Source of the DNA: Fidelibacterota bacterium
GTDB lineage: Bacteria; Fidelibacterota; Fidelibacteria; Fidelibacterales; Fidelibacteraceae
Direction of reading: 5' to 3'
Length of the DNA: 35,672 nt
Assembly: GCA_030620575.1 (NCBI GenBank)
Contig: JAUXEL010000001.1
Coordinates: 1 to 35,672 of the forward strand
In this document: positions 33,898 through 35,672 of the stretch, piece after piece
Position numbering within the stretch: position 1 is the first letter of the stretch
How the letters are laid out: each line of letters begins with the position of its first letter
Made by a program: the position numbers and the translations under genes
The notes under the pieces: model-generated
Database searches by the model: none
Seen by the model: only the letters and a program-made list of their open reading frames with translations
What the model was told of the DNA's origin: nothing

Positions 33898-34452
33898 TTA
33901 TCCTTTGTTTCGTTTGATAATATCTTTCACTGCGTTCCCTAAATTTTTGACCGGGATATAAGGAATATTTCCGGCATCACATTTGACTTTTGTGACCGGT
34001 CCCCAGCCCTGATCAACAAGATAGAACGGGATCTTTAAATGTTTCGCCGCTTGCGCATCGCCAAAACCGTCACCCACGAATACAGATTCTTCCATAATAA
34101 TATCATGTTCAAGTTTGGCGCGAACAAACATGCCAATTCCCGGTTTCCGGCAGTTGCAACCTTCATCGGGGGTATGCGGACAATAATAGTAGTCGTCAAT
34201 ATGACCGCCATTAGCTTCTGATCCGCAAATCACTTTATCGAAAATCGCTTCCGCGGTACGACGGGTGATCAATTCTTTGCCGATGCCGGCCTGATTGCTG
34301 ACGATAATAATTTGAATTCCCGCTTTTGTGAGTCGTTTTATTGCTGCGGGAACATCTTCGTGAATAGACACATCTTCTTCATGAAGAAGGTAATCGGATT
34401 TATTCACATTCAGTACACCATCACGGTCTAAAAATACGGTCGTTATTTTCAT
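33898..34452 (-). CDS. gmhB: D-glycero-beta-D-manno-heptose-1,7-bisphosphate 7-phosphatase
   Basis: GmhB removes the 7-phosphate of heptose bisphosphate for LPS or S-layer heptose; it is a HAD phosphatase of the histidinol-phosphatase subfamily. The 184-residue protein has the nucleophile motif FLDRDGV (D9, D11), the SNQ second motif, a VGDGFGD motif near 127-133 and the structural zinc loop C91-x-H93 ... C99-x-C101. All four zinc ligands are present. It is the first gene of the gmhB-ddl pair. No strong ribosome site is visible. Confidence 0.88.
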   Translation of the reverse strand: MKITTVFLDRDGVLNVNKSDYLLHEEDVSIHEDVPAAIKRLTKAGIQIIIVSNQAGIGKELITRRTAEAIFDKVICGSEANGGHIDDYYYCPHTPDEGCNCRKPGIGMFVRAKLEHDIIMEESVFVGDGFGDAQAAKHLKIPFYLVDQGWGPVTKVKCDAGNIPYIPVKNLGNAVKDIIKRNKG

Positions 34453-34473
34453 GCTCTATTTTATTAAAATTTG

Positions 34474-34495
34474 GGGGCTGTTGCAAATCTTTCAT
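34474..34495 (+). repeat. 22-bp direct repeat, left copy
   Basis: GGGGCTGTTGCAAATCTTTC followed by AT recurs exactly at 34927-34948 in the same orientation, about 453 bases away. The GGGGCTGTTGCAAA start resembles insertion-sequence ends of the IS6/IS982 type, but the copies are direct, not inverted, so they do not bound one simple element. Confidence 0.6.
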
Positions 34496-34669
34496 GGAGA
34501 AAAAACCTCACACGACTTGTCCGGCGTAGTCACGCCCTTTTAGGCGGACGAAGACGGAAGGCACGGAGTAAGAAAAGACACAAAGAAGATTTAAGGTGTA
34601 AGATTAAGGTTAAGGCTAAGAAAAAGAACAAGAAAGACAACCGGTCGGAAAATAACCTACATAATCCAT

Positions 34670-34716
34670 CCCCCTCGCGTCATCCCGGACGAGCGCAGCG
34701 AAGATCCGGGATCTCA
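34670..34716 (+). repeat. Dispersed hairpin repeat, second copy
   Basis: ATCCCGGA (34682-34689) and TCCGGGAT (34705-34712) form a perfect 8-bp stem, with flanks matching 117-174 in reverse orientation. Both copies sit in gene-free regions near the window ends. Confidence 0.6.
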
Positions 34717-34926
34717 ACTCTCTTTCCTTGCCGCATCAGCTTTTGTATATTTTGTCGACCTCCCCAACCCCTCCAAAGGAGGGGCTTTGTGAAGTCTTTC
34801 CTTCGGGGAGCAAAGGAGGGTTTACTCTTCCGAAGCGACTTTGTTCTTTTATTGTAAACTTTGTCCGGCGTAATCCGCCACAGTTGAAAATAACGGATGA
34901 CTAAATAGAGCTTATTTAACCCCGCT

Positions 34927-34948
34927 GGGGCTGTTGCAAATCTTTCAT
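34927..34948 (+). repeat. 22-bp direct repeat, right copy
   Basis: Exact second copy of the repeat at 34474-34495. Together they bracket the hairpin repeat and other fragments, consistent with a decayed insertion or recombination between repeats. Confidence 0.6.
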
Positions 34949-34988
34949 AGGAAAATATATGCTTGGTGGTAAAATATTGGCGTCGTAA

Positions 34989-35008
34989 GGAACAGGCATG
35001 CCTGTTCC
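34989..35008. repeat. 20-bp palindrome repeat, copy 3
   Basis: Third exact copy of GGAACAGGCATGCCTGTTCC, 41 bases after the right 22-bp direct repeat. Confidence 0.75.
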
Positions 35009-35270
35009 CTACAATTGCCTCCTTTCCCATCTGCGTTAATTTGCTCCCGCCCGGCAGATGATCTTCCGGATATATTGAAAAACAACAAAAAACGCAATGT
35101 TATGCACCGAAAACAAAATAATTGGGACGGGTTGTGAAAATATGCGACATCAAACACCCTATTTCCTTTCGAATCATTATTGTATCCCATCGTATCATAT
35201 CGTATCAATCAAGGTCAAGGTTGAGGTTGAGGGTTAAAGATTAAAATTTGTTAAAATATTGAATTTCCAT

Positions 35271-35310
35271 CGACAACTCGACGACTCGACAGCTTGACAA
35301 TTCGACGGTC
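35271..35310 (+). repeat. 8-bp tandem repeat (five units)
   Basis: Five consecutive 8-base units of the form CGACNNCT (CGACAACT, CGACGACT, CGACAGCT, then two degenerate units) occupy 40 bases. Neighbouring DNA (35187-35240) also has short CGTATCA and AAGGTCAAGG-type repeats. No gene overlaps it. Confidence 0.6.
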
Positions 35311-35423
35311 TTTCTTTAATCTTTTGATTTTATTCTTTTATCTTGCACTCAAATCGTATCGATTTTGTTAATTCCGTCATCGTGTTGACAGTATTAACAT
35401 TTTTCTGTTGCGCTTCATGAAGG

Positions 35424-35622
35424 TATAATATAATTTTTATTATTATACATTATGGGCTAATCCTATAATATGGTGCGTCTCAGAGCTAATTTATTATATT
35501 TTGGCTTTCATTTTTATGATTTTGATGGTCTTATTATATTTTATTGCCCATTACTATAAAATACATATTGCACCTATAATAAAAATTGTTATATTATAGT
35601 TATATTGCATTATCGTATAATA
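35424..35622. promoter_or_regulatory. AT-rich leader with eight TATAATA/TATTATA motifs
   Basis: TATAATA occurs at 35424, 35464, 35575 and 35616, and the inverted TATTATA at 35441, 35492, 35532 and 35592. Two of the inverted copies lie in a repeated TTATTATATTTT (35491 and 35531). This 200-bp leader precedes the partial gene at 35638. The clustering suggests a promoter plus multi-site operator, but AT-richness alone produces some of it. Confidence 0.4.
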
Positions 35623-35637
35623 AAAGGGGTGGATTCT

Positions 35638-35672
35638 GTGAATATAAAAGATTTTATCGCCGGAACTTATAA
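35638..35672 (+). CDS. Start of an unidentified gene, cut by window end
   Basis: A GTG at 35638-35640 follows AAGGGGTGG at about five bases and opens a frame encoding (M)NIKDFIAGTY before the window ends. Eleven codons are visible. The wording loosely recalls the N-termini of some Fic-family proteins (xIxDFxAGxY), but that rests on memory and too few residues to use. The gene sits behind an unusually AT-rich, motif-dense leader. Confidence 0.45.
   Translation, partial: MNIKDFIAGTY

Larger units (their letters stand above)
34453..35637. other. 1.2-kb gene-free repeat region
   Basis: Between gmhB and the partial gene at the window end I see no credible gene; the open frames here run through repeat DNA. 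Contents in order: a 22-bp direct repeat (34474-34495), a segment sharing CTTCCGTCTTCG with the MITE-like element in reverse (about 34545-34562), the ATCCCGG hairpin repeat (34670-34716), a second GTCCGGCGTA fragment (about 34862-34871), the second 22-bp repeat (34927-34948), the third 20-bp palindrome (34989-35008), an 8-bp tandem repeat (35271-35310) and an AT-rich leader (35424-35622). Confidence 0.6.

Noticed and set aside
34471..34857. 128-codon ORF and overlapping frames in the 34.5-35.2 kb region
   Set aside because: They run through repeats that recur elsewhere and encode Arg/Lys-rich sequence without domains.
1..35672. tRNA genes, rRNA, CRISPR arrays, prophage or transposase genes
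   Set aside because: No cloverleaf-type sequence, regularly spaced repeats or transposase reading frame was seen on either strand.

Overview
This window looks like a chromosomal segment of a Gram-negative bacterium of the Fibrobacteres-Chlorobi-Bacteroidetes (FCB) superphylum, or a related candidate phylum, with GC content near 40% by eye. Four lines of evidence point there: a PorX-type response regulator fused to a PglZ domain next to tsaE; a lipoprotein with a bacterial Ig-like domain that opens with the Cys...PPxGGPPDTTPP signature; a PorV-like plus helix-hairpin-helix-type beta-barrel gene pair; and many lipoproteins and outer-membrane proteins. Most genes are housekeeping. I see no tRNA, rRNA, CRISPR, transposase or phage gene.

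Layout. 1-498 holds repeats only. 499-5082 (minus) is dnaE followed without a gap by a spore-photoproduct-lyase-like radical SAM gene. 5342-7063 (plus) is a membrane acyltransferase-like gene that converges on a lipoprotein gene (7140-8141, minus) across a bidirectional terminator. 8395-11350 (plus) carries the Ig-like lipoprotein, a mannose-1-phosphate guanylyltransferase and a small unknown protein. 11358-13065 (minus) is galE overlapping a glycerophosphodiester phosphodiesterase. 13252-14784 (plus) is comM/yifB behind a perfect TGTGA-N6-TCACA site. A MITE-like element with terminal inverted repeats fills 14789-15026. 15142-17871 (plus) has an unrecognised P-loop NTPase, an EamA-like transporter and a patatin-like protein. 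18076-19091 (plus) is plsY overlapping a Nudix hydrolase. 19108-25354 (minus) is a tightly packed six-gene operon: porX, tsaE, tsaB, rimI, surE and a TPR/periplasmic-binding protein with a large insertion. 25605-26609 (plus) is a UroD/MtaA-like methyltransferase. 26726-28862 (minus) is the beta-barrel pair, 29223-30923 (minus) ygiQ, and 31374-34452 (minus) gmhB, ddl and cysS. 34453-35637 is gene-free and repeat-rich. The window ends in the first codons of a gene (35638 onward) behind an AT-rich leader with eight TATAATA/TATTATA motifs.

The genes mostly serve replication, envelope building (plsY, ddl, gmhB, galE, manC, lipoproteins), tRNA t6A modification and translation (tsaB, tsaE, rimI, cysS), and possibly DNA uptake (comM and the helix-hairpin-helix-type barrel, each behind a CRP/FNR-like site). 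I do not see a clearly new defence or biosynthetic system. The most interesting signals are the porX-t6A operon, the paired CRP-like sites, the inserted periplasmic-binding protein, an SD-led five-codon leader ORF before a lipoprotein gene, and several families of dispersed palindromes and MITE-like repeats.
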